Below are positions 18,329 to 26,035 of a stretch of DNA of 64,000 nt, piece after piece. The position numbers and the translations under genes are program-made. The DNA comes from Oceanospirillum sp047518265. Its GTDB lineage: Bacteria > Pseudomonadota > Gammaproteobacteria > Pseudomonadales > Halomonadaceae. The notes beneath the pieces are model-generated. The model was not told the origin of the DNA. It saw only the letters and a program-made list of their open reading frames with translations, and searched no databases. Position 1 is the first letter of the stretch, and each line of letters starts with the position of its first letter. Location: NCBI GenBank assembly GCA_047518265.1, contig JAKZRG010000018.1, forward strand, positions 59,275-123,274. Direction: 5' to 3'.

Positions 18329-18726
18329 TATTTACCCTCCTGCTTACTACGGTTACCTTCGATGGAACGACCACCCTCTAACATCATCTGTACAAACTCA
18401 GCTTCTGTCATGCCTGTGCCAGACATAGCTGCGCCTGCTTGCTGCATGGTTAAACCATCAAAAATAGCCAGCTTAAAGGTGTAATAGATATTGCCGCCTA
18501 AGTGCAGCATACCCAGCCAGTCACGCTCTAAAACCGCAACACGCTGCTCAGGGGTCACAGGGAATGTATCTAAATAGGACGCTTCATCTTCACGAAATTT
18601 ATCGCGGTTTTCTGCTTTGTTTAACGACATGCAGAACATATTTAAATGGTATCCCATACGGGATTGAGCCCCATCAAAGACATAAGTCCCTGGAATATCG
18701 TGATAATCTTTTTCTTGCTCTGTCAT
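18328..18726 (-). CDS. ligA: Protocatechuate 4,5-dioxygenase, alpha subunit
   Basis: This is the small helical subunit that caps the LigB active site. An upstream in-frame ATG at 18756 exists, but ATG 18726 has GAGG eight bases before it and is preferred, giving 132 residues. The sequence DIPGTYVFDGAQSRMGYHLNMFCMSLNKAENRDKFREDE and LERDWLGMLHLGGNIYYTFKLA are typical of LigA. The C-terminus is short and charged. As first gene of the minus-strand operon it is expressed from the 18727-19079 region, which it shares with the divergent flavoprotein gene and which carries a Fur-like box and an inverted repeat. Confidence 0.93.
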   Translation of the reverse strand: MTEQEKDYHDIPGTYVFDGAQSRMGYHLNMFCMSLNKAENRDKFREDEASYLDTFPVTPEQRVAVLERDWLGMLHLGGNIYYTFKLAIFDGLTMQQAGAAMSGTGMTEAEFVQMMLEGGRSIEGNRSKQEGK

Positions 18727-18862
18727 GACTCTCGCCTCAAGATTCACTGCCATCATTGTTGTTTTTCACCAGATGCCGCGTTAACGATATTGCGACTGTT
18801 GTGATCGTGATTACAGTTTAACCAGAGGCGAATAAAGAACAATTAACCAAAATAAAACAGAT

Positions 18863-18880
18863 CGTTCCCAAAAAGGAACG
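18863..18880. promoter_or_regulatory. Inverted repeat, candidate operator for ligAB
   Basis: CGTTCC at 18863-18868 and GGAACG at 18875-18880 form a perfect 6-bp inverted repeat with a 6-base A-rich centre. It lies about 140 bases upstream of the ligA start. TTCC-N6-GGAA contains a T-N-A pattern of the size used by LysR regulators, and the LysR gene at 15502 is the obvious candidate. No binding is shown. Confidence 0.45.
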
Positions 18881-18975
18881 CAAATTATGTAGTGCTTGCG
18901 CCTAAATAATAAACCCTACCAATTATTAACTCTGAGTTAATAAAGCGTTAATTATTCAACAGGTTGCAAATTAAA

Positions 18976-18990
18976 TGATAATAGATATCA
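18976..18990. promoter_or_regulatory. Fur-box-like site between ligA and the flavoprotein gene
   Basis: TGATAAT-A-GATATCA matches the 7-1-7 Fur motif (TGATAAT-N-ATTATCA) at 12 of 14 informative positions. It lies 90 bases before the siderophore-interacting protein start and about 250 bases before ligA. The same stretch contains a longer palindrome, AATGATA-N5-TATCATT at 18974-18992. Iron control of the flavoprotein is the simple reading; an effect on ligAB is possible. Confidence 0.65.
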
Positions 18991-19079
18991 TTATTATTAG
19001 ATTGGTTTATCTTCAATTGTTAACGAGGCAGAACCATTTCTAGTGAAAAAGTCTGTACTAACCTAGAAGGAATAACCAC

Positions 19080-19844
19080 ATGGCTAAGCCCAATCCGGAG
19101 TCATTTTCCGTTATCAATAAGCAGCTATTGAGTCCAAATATGCTGCGTATCAAATTGATGGGAGCAGCCATACAGGACTATCCGCAGGATGGTGAAGGCG
19201 GTTATATCAAACTAGTATTTCCGCAATTGAACAAAGACAAAACAGAACAGGGCAAACCCTTATTGCGTACCTATACCATCAGCAATCTTGATCACACAGC
19301 CAACACTATGGATGTTGATTTTGTGGTTCATGCCGATGGTGGCCCTGCTTCACTTTGGGCGGAGCAGTCAAAAAACGGTGATACCATTAACATCGCAGGT
19401 CCAGGGGCAGGCAAACCAGTAGATATAAACGCCGATTGGTTTCTGATTGCCGGAGATATGACCGCCCTGCCGGCCATTCGCGCCAATCTGAAAAAACTGC
19501 CTTCTGATGCCAAGGGTTATCTTGTACTGGAAGTGATTAGTGAATCCGATAAGCAAGCTCTGGATATTGAGTTATCCCTACTGCCTAAAGGGCTTGCAGT
19601 TCACTGGGTACTGAACTCCAATCCCGGTAATAATAAATCATTGAATGATGTTATTCGCTCTCTGCAATGGCTAGAAGGCGAACCGGCAATCTGGCTAGCC
19701 GGTGAATTAAACGACGTATTGGAAGCTCGAAAACATCTAAAAGAACAACCTCTGATATTGAAAGGACGCATGTACGTCAGCAGCTACTGGCAACATGGCA
19801 TGACCGAAGATCGGCATAAAGTGGAGAAGCAACGACGGTTATAA
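19080..19844 (+). CDS. Siderophore-interacting FAD-binding protein (ferric reductase-like)
   Basis: The protein has 254 residues and no signal peptide, so it is cytoplasmic. The FAD-binding RTYTISN motif is near residue 63, followed by DFVVHADGGPASLWA. The NAD(P)-domain-like half has FLIAGDMTALPAI and a late ASSYWQHG-like ending (VSSYWQHGMTEDRH). This is the ViuB/SIP layout. Such proteins reduce Fe(III) bound to catecholate ligands so that iron is released. ATG 19080 follows AAGGA by seven bases. A Fur-like box lies upstream. Its divergent neighbour cleaves protocatechuate, itself a catechol iron ligand, so a role in recovering iron or re-reducing the dioxygenase iron is attractive but is inference. 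Confidence 0.9.
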   Translation: MAKPNPESFSVINKQLLSPNMLRIKLMGAAIQDYPQDGEGGYIKLVFPQLNKDKTEQGKPLLRTYTISNLDHTANTMDVDFVVHADGGPASLWAEQSKNGDTINIAGPGAGKPVDINADWFLIAGDMTALPAIRANLKKLPSDAKGYLVLEVISESDKQALDIELSLLPKGLAVHWVLNSNPGNNKSLNDVIRSLQWLEGEPAIWLAGELNDVLEARKHLKEQPLILKGRMYVSSYWQHGMTEDRHKVEKQRRL

Positions 19845-19874
19845 GTCATTTTTGGGAAGCTTGGGAAAGATTTA

Positions 19875-20783
19875 TCAGGTATCCCGTTGATTCCGAAAAG
19901 CCCCCGGTGACAGACCGACCCGGCGTTTAAAAAAGCGTGAGAAATAGGCTGGGTCTTTAAACCCCAAATCATAAGCAATCAAAGATGCAGGTGCAGCGGT
20001 GTAGATCAGAAAACGCTGTGCCTCCAGAATTAAACGATCCTGCAATAACTCCCCGACACTTTTGCCAGATACCGCAGAGCAGGCACGATTTAGTCCCATT
20101 AATGATGTGTGTAGCATCTCGGCATACTGGGTCGCGGGCAGATGTTCACGATAGTGTTTTTCAATGAGTTCACACAAAGTCTGATACCTTTGCTCGTAAC
20201 GGGTACCGGTTTCATGGGGTTCAAAATGGGATTGCAATTTACGGCCAATTCGTAGCAAAAGTGCAAAAAGCAGCCACTCAAACATAGACGTTTTACCCAC
20301 ATACTGAGCACTGTACTCTCTGGCCATTTCCTCTAGCTGCTGTTCAATAAAAGGTTTATCTTCATCATCCTCTGATAACGTCAGGATATGAGCACTACGC
20401 AAAATCTCCTCATAAAAAGGGAACTTACGTTGAAACTCTTCGTCAGCAAATAACAGCTGGGCAACAGTCACCACCGAACCACTGGCCGACGCTTCACTAA
20501 AATTAAAACCATGCACCACATTACTGGGAACTGTGATTAAACAAGGCGCCTGCTCTTCCTGTTCCAATCCATCAATATGGATTCGGACACTACCTGTCTT
20601 GACATAAATCACCTGAAACATCTTAGGGTGCACATGAATATTGATATTCCAATCAAACAACTCTGCTCGAACCCGAATATCTTCAATATGAATAAACTCC
20701 GGGTCACTTAACGACGTTTCTTCGCTATAGAGTGCGTAGGTTGAGATCTGGTTCAGGCTATTTTGACTGTTATTTTTTTTCAT
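19875..20783 (-). CDS. AraC-family regulator with cupin-like sensor
   Basis: The protein has 302 residues. The N-terminal half is a cupin-like sensor (WNINIHVHPKMFQVIYVKTGSVRIHIDGLE). The C-terminal ~100 residues hold the double helix-turn-helix: YAEMLHTSLMGLNRACSAVSGKSVGELLQDRLILEAQRFL, then IAYDLGFKDPAYFSRFFKRRVGLSPGAFR. It is divergent from the P450 gene, with a 41-bp element at 20821-20861 between them. The same element stands before the ferredoxin gene, so this protein probably activates both loci in response to a small aromatic ligand. The binding assignment is inference from position and from half-sites spaced 21 bp apart. Confidence 0.93.
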   Translation of the reverse strand: MKKNNSQNSLNQISTYALYSEETSLSDPEFIHIEDIRVRAELFDWNINIHVHPKMFQVIYVKTGSVRIHIDGLEQEEQAPCLITVPSNVVHGFNFSEASASGSVVTVAQLLFADEEFQRKFPFYEEILRSAHILTLSEDDEDKPFIEQQLEEMAREYSAQYVGKTSMFEWLLFALLLRIGRKLQSHFEPHETGTRYEQRYQTLCELIEKHYREHLPATQYAEMLHTSLMGLNRACSAVSGKSVGELLQDRLILEAQRFLIYTAAPASLIAYDLGFKDPAYFSRFFKRRVGLSPGAFRNQRDT

Positions 20784-20820
20784 TCAGAATACACCCATAT
20801 GCAGTAGAAAAAGAACTATC

Positions 20821-20861
20821 TGTTATAAAAGTACAATTCAATGTCACTAAAGTCCATTTTT
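20821..20861. promoter_or_regulatory. 41-bp regulatory element upstream of P450, copy 1
   Basis: This stretch is identical at 39 of 41 positions to 39752-39792, upstream of the ferredoxin gene. It contains two direct half-sites AAAGTACA (20828-20835) and AAAGTCCA (20849-20856), exactly 21 bp apart, which is two helical turns and typical of AraC-family sites. It lies 128 bases before the P450 start and 37 bases from the AraC gene start. Confidence 0.8.
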
Positions 20862-20989
20862 TCCTTTTACTTCAAAACCTACACTAGTCACACGTTCACA
20901 GGACAATCCTCCCAAGAACAAGCATTCAAAAAAACGTCATAAAACGACGTCTAATATAACAACAACGAAGTAAGGCAATAGGAAAGCAA

Positions 20990-22153
20990 ATGTTTAAATT
21001 TGATCCTTACTCTCCTGAAATTGATGCTAATCCTTATCCCTCATATAAGATTTTGCGGAATGAGCATCCTTGTTTCTGGAGTGAAGAAGCACAAATGTGG
21101 GTGCTATCGCGACATGAAGATATCGTGATGGCCCTGAATGACTGGGAAACATTTTCCTCCGCCAAAGGTAACTTGCTGAATGAATTACCTGGCCGTGCAG
21201 GGTCGACCTTAGGCACCACTGATCCACCGCGTCATGACCGTCTACGTGCCCTGATTCAGAAAGCAGTGACCAAACGCGCTTTAACTCACTTGTTGGAACC
21301 GGCAACTGCCGTGGCACAAAAACATGTTGAAGCGCTTAAAGGTCGTGATCAGTTTGATTTTGTTGCTGAGTTTTCTTCCCGATACACAGTAGATCTGATT
21401 GTTTACCTGTTCAACCTACCTGCTGAAGGTCTGGATGAAGTACGGGATAAAGCAGTACTGATGGTGCAAACCGATCCTGTGACACGTCAGAAAGGCCCAG
21501 AGCATCTGGCCGCATACGAGTGGATGCAGAACTACGCAGGCAAATTGGTAGAAGCCCGTAAGAAAAATCCGGGTGAAGATCTACTCAGCCAGTTTATCCT
21601 GTCCGAAGTTGACGGCGATAAGCTGAAAGATCAGGAAATTCTGCTAACCGTAACCACTTTGATTATGGCCGGTATTGAATCCCTGTCTGGTTTTATGACC
21701 ATGTTGTTTAAGAACATCACCGACTTCCCGGAAGTACGTGATGCTCTGGTCGATAACCCAGATCTGATCCCGAATGCTATTGAGGAAAGCCTGCGCTATA
21801 ACACCTCGGCCCAGCGTTTCCGTCGTAGCATTAATCGCGAGATTACCTTGCATGGTCAAACCATGAAACCCGGTGATTTTGTTTGTCTGGCTTATGGCTC
21901 TGCTAACCGGGATGAACGTCAGTTCCCGGAACCAGATGTCTATGATCTAAACAGAAAGACAAAAGGTCATCTAGGCTTTGGTGGCGGTGTACATGCCTGT
22001 TTGGGTACCGCTATTGCCCGACTGGCCTGTAAAACTGCAGTGGAAGAAGTACTGAAAGCTTTCCCGAAAATATCGAAAGTGGAACAGGACCTGCGCTGGA
22101 TTCCATCCTCCAACTTCCGCAGTCCCCTTGAGCTACAGCTGAAAACAGCTTAG
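20990..22153 (+). CDS. Cytochrome P450 (class I bacterial type)
   Basis: This is a soluble P450 of 387 residues. The haem ligand is Cys337 in HLGFGGGVHACLG. The K-helix ExxR is E266-S-L-R269. The I-helix reads A227-G-I-E-S231. The usual acid-Thr pair is thus Glu-Ser, which is uncommon and may affect oxygen activation or substrate scope. No reductase domain is fused, so it needs a ferredoxin and a ferredoxin reductase; the pair at 39967-41564 shares its upstream element. The gene starts six bases after AGGAAA and ends at a strong terminator. In an aromatic gene block a class I P450 could O-demethylate a methoxy-aromatic to feed protocatechuate formation (no vanAB-type demethylase is in the window). 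The substrate is inference. Confidence 0.95.
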   Translation: MFKFDPYSPEIDANPYPSYKILRNEHPCFWSEEAQMWVLSRHEDIVMALNDWETFSSAKGNLLNELPGRAGSTLGTTDPPRHDRLRALIQKAVTKRALTHLLEPATAVAQKHVEALKGRDQFDFVAEFSSRYTVDLIVYLFNLPAEGLDEVRDKAVLMVQTDPVTRQKGPEHLAAYEWMQNYAGKLVEARKKNPGEDLLSQFILSEVDGDKLKDQEILLTVTTLIMAGIESLSGFMTMLFKNITDFPEVRDALVDNPDLIPNAIEESLRYNTSAQRFRRSINREITLHGQTMKPGDFVCLAYGSANRDERQFPEPDVYDLNRKTKGHLGFGGGVHACLGTAIARLACKTAVEEVLKAFPKISKVEQDLRWIPSSNFRSPLELQLKTA

Positions 22154-22170
22154 TTTTTCCAGCCGTTATA

Positions 22171-22208
22171 AAAAACACCGAATGCTCCTAAGGGTATTCG
22201 GTGTTTTT
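22171..22208 (+). terminator. Terminator after P450
   Basis: A perfect 13-bp stem (AAAAACACCGAAT at 22171-22183, ATTCGGTGTTTTT at 22196-22208) has a 12-base loop and T-rich ends on both sides, so it could work in both directions. Confidence 0.88.
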
Positions 22209-22247
22209 TATTTCGTATCCCCCCTACACATCAATCAAAAGCATCGT

Positions 22248-22280
22248 GTAGCGTGGATAAGCCAGAGGCGCATCCGCGAA
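22248..22280. repeat. REP-like dispersed palindrome, copy 2
   Basis: This 33-bp repeat is identical to 414-446. It lies between the P450 terminator and the end of the TOPRIM gene, marking the edge of the probable defence cassette. Confidence 0.72.
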
Positions 22281-22356
22281 CTCTTCGATCTTTCCGTTCA
22301 GCTCTCTAATTCAGCAACAGAAATACCGATAATTTTCATATAACAACTAAAACCTA

Positions 22357-23046
22357 TTACTCCAATAGCTCTTTAACTTCATCCATTAAAGGCTCAAGCT
22401 GGTCGGTAAATACCTTAAGACTGGGCTCCGTTTGAATCAGTTGATTCAATGTTTTTTGCTTCAATAATGGTTCCGACAGAGCAAGATAGACAGGATATGT
22501 TTTTACAAATTTCAATTTAGACTGACTTCTACTCAAGGTGCGATTTAACGCTTTTTCACAGCCTTTGATTTTGGGATTTTTAGGCGTGTTTTTACTGTGT
22601 AACGCATTGAGCCAGCATTCGATAGAATGAACCGAGATGCAGAAAATAATTTTATGCTGGTTCCGCTGATAAAACCCGGCTTGTCCTACATTGATTTCTG
22701 CACTTAAGCGCTCAACCACTCCTTCGATCAGTAGATCAACGGATAGCTCTCGATTATTGTCATCATACAGGGAAACATCAAAACCCTTTTCCTGAGCCAC
22801 ATCGGTATCAATCTGAACAATAAAATACTCACTGTTCAGCACATCTTCCTGAAAACGCTCGGTACTTAAATACTTAATCAGCAGGGTCCAACTACCATAA
22901 TCTGCCTGTTTCTGTGTGGTTTCATCAAAGGCAGGTTGTAGTCGGTTAATCTCATCCTCTAATTCATCGTTATCAAAATAACCACAGAGGACAGATTCGA
23001 TTACCGCAAAATCCGTTGCGCCTTCACAAGCCAAGCCAAAAAACAT
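22357..23046 (-). CDS. TOPRIM-like nuclease candidate, partner of an AAA ATPase
   Basis: The protein has 229 residues. The N-terminus FGLACEGATDFAVIESVL has Glu8 followed by the Gly-x-Thr-Asp turn, and IVQIDTDV gives Asp80 and Asp82. Glu then Asp-x-Asp is the TOPRIM acidic triad seen in DUF4276/OLD-type nucleases. The later block FCISVHSIECWLNALH resembles the mid region of DUF4276-like proteins. There is no signal peptide. It starts four bases after the stop of the ATPase gene, so the two are translated together. Pairs of an SMC-like ATPase and a TOPRIM protein include the PARIS and OLD/Gabija defence systems; here the two functions are on separate genes. The assignment to phage defence is inference. 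Confidence 0.75.
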   Translation of the reverse strand: MFFGLACEGATDFAVIESVLCGYFDNDELEDEINRLQPAFDETTQKQADYGSWTLLIKYLSTERFQEDVLNSEYFIVQIDTDVAQEKGFDVSLYDDNNRELSVDLLIEGVVERLSAEINVGQAGFYQRNQHKIIFCISVHSIECWLNALHSKNTPKNPKIKGCEKALNRTLSRSQSKLKFVKTYPVYLALSEPLLKQKTLNQLIQTEPSLKVFTDQLEPLMDEVKELLE

Positions 23047-23050
23047 AAGC

Positions 23051-24232
23051 CTAAAATCCTTTTGGTAAACCGCCTATATAACCCCGTAACATGGCTTCCG
23101 ATAGTTTCAGATCTTCACCAGAAGCTGAGACTGGTTTCTTATCCGCCGTAATGCGTTTAACCCGTGTTGCCCCTTTACGATTACGGGATACCACAAACAG
23201 TCTCTGCTCAGGATCATTCAGATCTAAACCATCCAAAGTAGCCGGGTTATGAGTAGTCAGCAATACCTGCTTATCATACTGTTTAGACAAACGAGCAATA
23301 TCTTTAACCAGACGGGTACAAAGCTTGGGATTTAAAGAGGCATCAATATTATCAATGGCAAAAATACTGGGGGTATCCTTGGAAACGATCAGCGCCATAT
23401 AAAACAGAATAAAGAGAAAACCTTCATTGGCACTGCGTTGATCAAATACCGCGCCATTCAGGTATCTATCCAGAATATGAATCGTGCCCTCCATCTGATC
23501 ATGCTCGGTAGGCACCTTAAAATCATCGTACCAATCGAAGAGTTGTAGAGCTTCTTTGATTACGGCTAGCTTCTCTGGCTCTTCTTCGTTCAAGACTCGG
23601 ATTAGCTTAAGCAGTCCTTCACCATTAATACCTAATGGTTCGATTTGACCTTCTTTATAGAAGTTGCGAAGGGCCGTGTTTTCGGGAGAGTAGATTACAA
23701 AATCAACAAACGCCCCTTTTTCTCTTAAATTAGTTATGACTTTTTCTAGCAATTCTGCTGCGGAGCTCTGCCCGTCTGTACCGTTAGCATATATATATTT
23801 AGAGAAAAACTTATCTAGGTCGTAAGTAAACCCTTCTGGTTTTTTTTCCGCTAATGATATTAATTCGTCATCAATATCAACTCTTAATAAATTTTCAGAA
23901 GTCCACTTGGAGTAAGGTGAGTTTTCATTACTAATAGAAAAATAATAAGGTAGTTTAGAATCAGAATCTTTTATACTTATTTCAACATTACTAGCCTGAT
24001 TACTACTAGAGAATCGTGAACGCATTAGCTCAGGCGCAGTAACCCTAATCCCTCTACTCGCCAAAAACTCATTATCCAGTTTATCCGCTTCTGCCGCCCC
24101 AGCTAATGCTATAGCCTCTAGGATATTGCTTTTACCGCAGCCATTTTCACCAATAAAAATATTGACCCGCCCAAGTTCCAATTTGAGCTGCTCAATGGAT
24201 TTGTAGTTTTCGATCTCTATGGCTTCAAGCAT
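23051..24232 (-). CDS. AAA (AAA_21/OLD-like) ATPase of a candidate defence pair
   Basis: This is an SMC/RecF-like ATPase of 393 residues. It begins MLEAIEIENYKSIEQLKLELGRVNIFIGENGCGKSNILEAI, with Walker A GENGCGKSN at 28-36. Late in the protein, SIFAIDNIDASLNPKLC occupies the Walker B position, but the usual catalytic Glu is Asn (IDNID rather than IDEPE), a variation seen in part of the AAA_21 group from memory. The switch His is in LLTTHNPATLDGL. No nuclease domain is fused. The middle is rich in Ser and Asn, and the DNA there (23700-24000) is more AT-rich than the neighbours, which suggests transfer. It is the first gene of the pair with the TOPRIM protein. Upstream, 24233-24415 shows nothing definite. 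Confidence 0.88.
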   Translation of the reverse strand: MLEAIEIENYKSIEQLKLELGRVNIFIGENGCGKSNILEAIALAGAAEADKLDNEFLASRGIRVTAPELMRSRFSSSNQASNVEISIKDSDSKLPYYFSISNENSPYSKWTSENLLRVDIDDELISLAEKKPEGFTYDLDKFFSKYIYANGTDGQSSAAELLEKVITNLREKGAFVDFVIYSPENTALRNFYKEGQIEPLGINGEGLLKLIRVLNEEEPEKLAVIKEALQLFDWYDDFKVPTEHDQMEGTIHILDRYLNGAVFDQRSANEGFLFILFYMALIVSKDTPSIFAIDNIDASLNPKLCTRLVKDIARLSKQYDKQVLLTTHNPATLDGLDLNDPEQRLFVVSRNRKGATRVKRITADKKPVSASGEDLKLSEAMLRGYIGGLPKGF

Positions 24233-24415
24233 GTTAAATCCTATCCATTTATTTTATGTCGATATTCCCCTATGAGAAACTCGATACATCTAAAGCTGTA
24301 CAGAGAAAGCTACACTCCAATTTCAGAGTTTAGAAAACCGATACGTTATCCTTCTCCATGCCCCATACGACCCAGATGATAGCCCTTTAATCCTACACCT
24401 TCAGCCCCCCTATCG

Positions 24416-25312
24416 CTAGATAACTGCCTGAAAGTAAGCCTTTAATTCCTGCACAAACAATTTAGCTCCAGGACTCAGTTGTCGAGTTGGGTAAAGCGCG
24501 TAGATGCCCCCTTCATCCAGCAATTGAATATCGGGAAACAGTTGCACCAAATCACCACGACTCAATTGTCGCTGCACCATGCAATCCATCACAACAGCAT
24601 AAGCCTGCCCCGCCTGTACGGCATCGATAATTAGATCGGCATCATTAACTCGGTACAAGGCATTAAGAGACTGACCCTGTATCTGCCCATCCTGACCCAG
24701 AAATTTCAACTCATCCCGAACAAAACCCTTACGGGCATAACAACTGGCCGGTAGTGTCTCTAGTTGGCTAATGTCATTTAAAAAAGAATACTGTTGAAGA
24801 AACGATGGACTGGCGACAATCACAGGCTTGATATCCGCTAGTTTTTGCCCCACAAGACTGGAGTCTTGCGGTTGCCAGACCCGAATGGCCAGATCAAACT
24901 CTTCCTTGATGATATCCAGCCTTTGATCATTCAGTACCAGCTCAAAATTCAGCTCAGGATGTTCTTGTTGAAGGTTTAGGATAACGGGATGGACATAATG
25001 ACGCGCTAAAAAACTAGCACTGCTGATGCGGACTCGTCCTTTAAGAGTTTTCTGGTACTCCGTTGGAATACGGGAAATTTCACCCATTAGCACCTTTAGC
25101 TCAGAGGCTTTCTGATAGACCTCTTCACCCACCTCGGTTAGTGCTAATGATCGGGTGGAACGATTAATCAATACAGTATCTAGCTGTTGTTCCAGCTTTT
25201 TAATCTGACGACTTAGCTGTGAAGGGTCCATATCCCGGTGCCTAGCGGCTTCAACAAAGCTGCCGTACTTAATCACATCCAGAAATAATAGTAAGGGAAT
25301 ACTCATTTCCAT
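24416..25312 (-). CDS. LysR-family transcriptional regulator
   Basis: The open frame extends to 25456, but the LysR N-terminus begins at ATG 25312 (MEMSIPLLLFLDVIKYGSFVEAARHRDMDPSQLSRQIKKLEQQL), with AAGG nine bases before, so 298 residues are used. The HTH is followed by RSTRSLALTEVGEEVYQKA and a periplasmic-binding-like effector domain (GRVRISSASFLARHYV, FDLAIRVWQPQDSSLVG). It belongs to the CrgA/YafC-like branch by this pattern. It is divergent from the DoxX gene, with 138 bases between the two starts, and is likely to control it. Confidence 0.92.
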   Translation of the reverse strand: MEMSIPLLLFLDVIKYGSFVEAARHRDMDPSQLSRQIKKLEQQLDTVLINRSTRSLALTEVGEEVYQKASELKVLMGEISRIPTEYQKTLKGRVRISSASFLARHYVHPVILNLQQEHPELNFELVLNDQRLDIIKEEFDLAIRVWQPQDSSLVGQKLADIKPVIVASPSFLQQYSFLNDISQLETLPASCYARKGFVRDELKFLGQDGQIQGQSLNALYRVNDADLIIDAVQAGQAYAVVMDCMVQRQLSRGDLVQLFPDIQLLDEGGIYALYPTRQLSPGAKLFVQELKAYFQAVI

Positions 25313-25450
25313 AGCGACCGACCTTATTATGGATGATTTAGTCCACAGTATATTGTGATTGCTGGTATTTTTCTCATTAACAACCCGAAATATAGTACCA
25401 AGAGGATAATCAATACACGTTATTAACCTATCTTCTCTTCGAGGTGAACC

Positions 25451-25798
25451 ATGCACTCTTCTTTGACCATCACACTTATCTCGGGCCTATTAAGTGCCTT
25501 CTTCCTTTTTGCCAGTTCAATCAAAATCCTGGCTTGGCAGAAAAAGATCTTTCAGATCCAATTGGGCTTTTTTCATAAATATGGATTAAACCGCACCATA
25601 ATGATCTTAGTGGGTTTGATCGAACTGTTTGCAGCATTAGCATTATGGCTACCAGAAACGGGAATAATCTTGGGCGCAGCCGCCATTGCCATCACGTCTA
25701 TAGGTGCTATTTACTGCCACCTACGTTTCGATACTTGGCGAGATGGCATTCCAGCGATGGTAACTCTTAGCCTATCGAGCTCTTTATTTTTCCTGTAA
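25451..25798 (+). CDS. DoxX-family small membrane protein
   Basis: This inner-membrane protein has 115 residues and about four hydrophobic helices: LTITLISGLLSAFFLFASSIKIL, RTIMILVGLIELFAALALWLP, TGIILGAAAIAITSIGAIYCHL and a C-terminal helix. The Gly-rich second helix with IELFAALAL is typical of the DoxX/DoxD-like group. The start ATG follows GAGGTG by four bases. Its divergent neighbour is a LysR regulator. DoxX-like proteins are linked to redox stress and quinone-related functions; the exact job is unknown. Confidence 0.85.
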   Translation: MHSSLTITLISGLLSAFFLFASSIKILAWQKKIFQIQLGFFHKYGLNRTIMILVGLIELFAALALWLPETGIILGAAAIAITSIGAIYCHLRFDTWRDGIPAMVTLSLSSSLFFL

Positions 25799-25855
25799 CC
25801 AGGACGACCTGAAAGGTAGGGATAATATTTTTAGCACTTAGCTACTGCAGATAAA

Positions 25856-25894
25856 AAAAGAGCCGTTGACCGTTAATCCGGCCATGGCTCTTTT
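25856..25894. terminator. Bidirectional terminator between DoxX and OsmC-like genes
   Basis: Stem AAAAGAGCC (25856-25864) pairs with GGCTCTTTT (25886-25894). The A-run before and T-run after allow termination from both sides. Confidence 0.8.
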
Positions 25895-26035
25895 GCTATA
25901 AGAAATAGCTAATAGTTACTTCATACATATGGAGCAGAAATACTACCGTGTTAGGGGGACAGATGACCTTAATCCGCTCTGCATTCTCCGCACGATAAAA
26001 ACAGATACTCAGATGAACTCAACGTCCGTTGAGAA

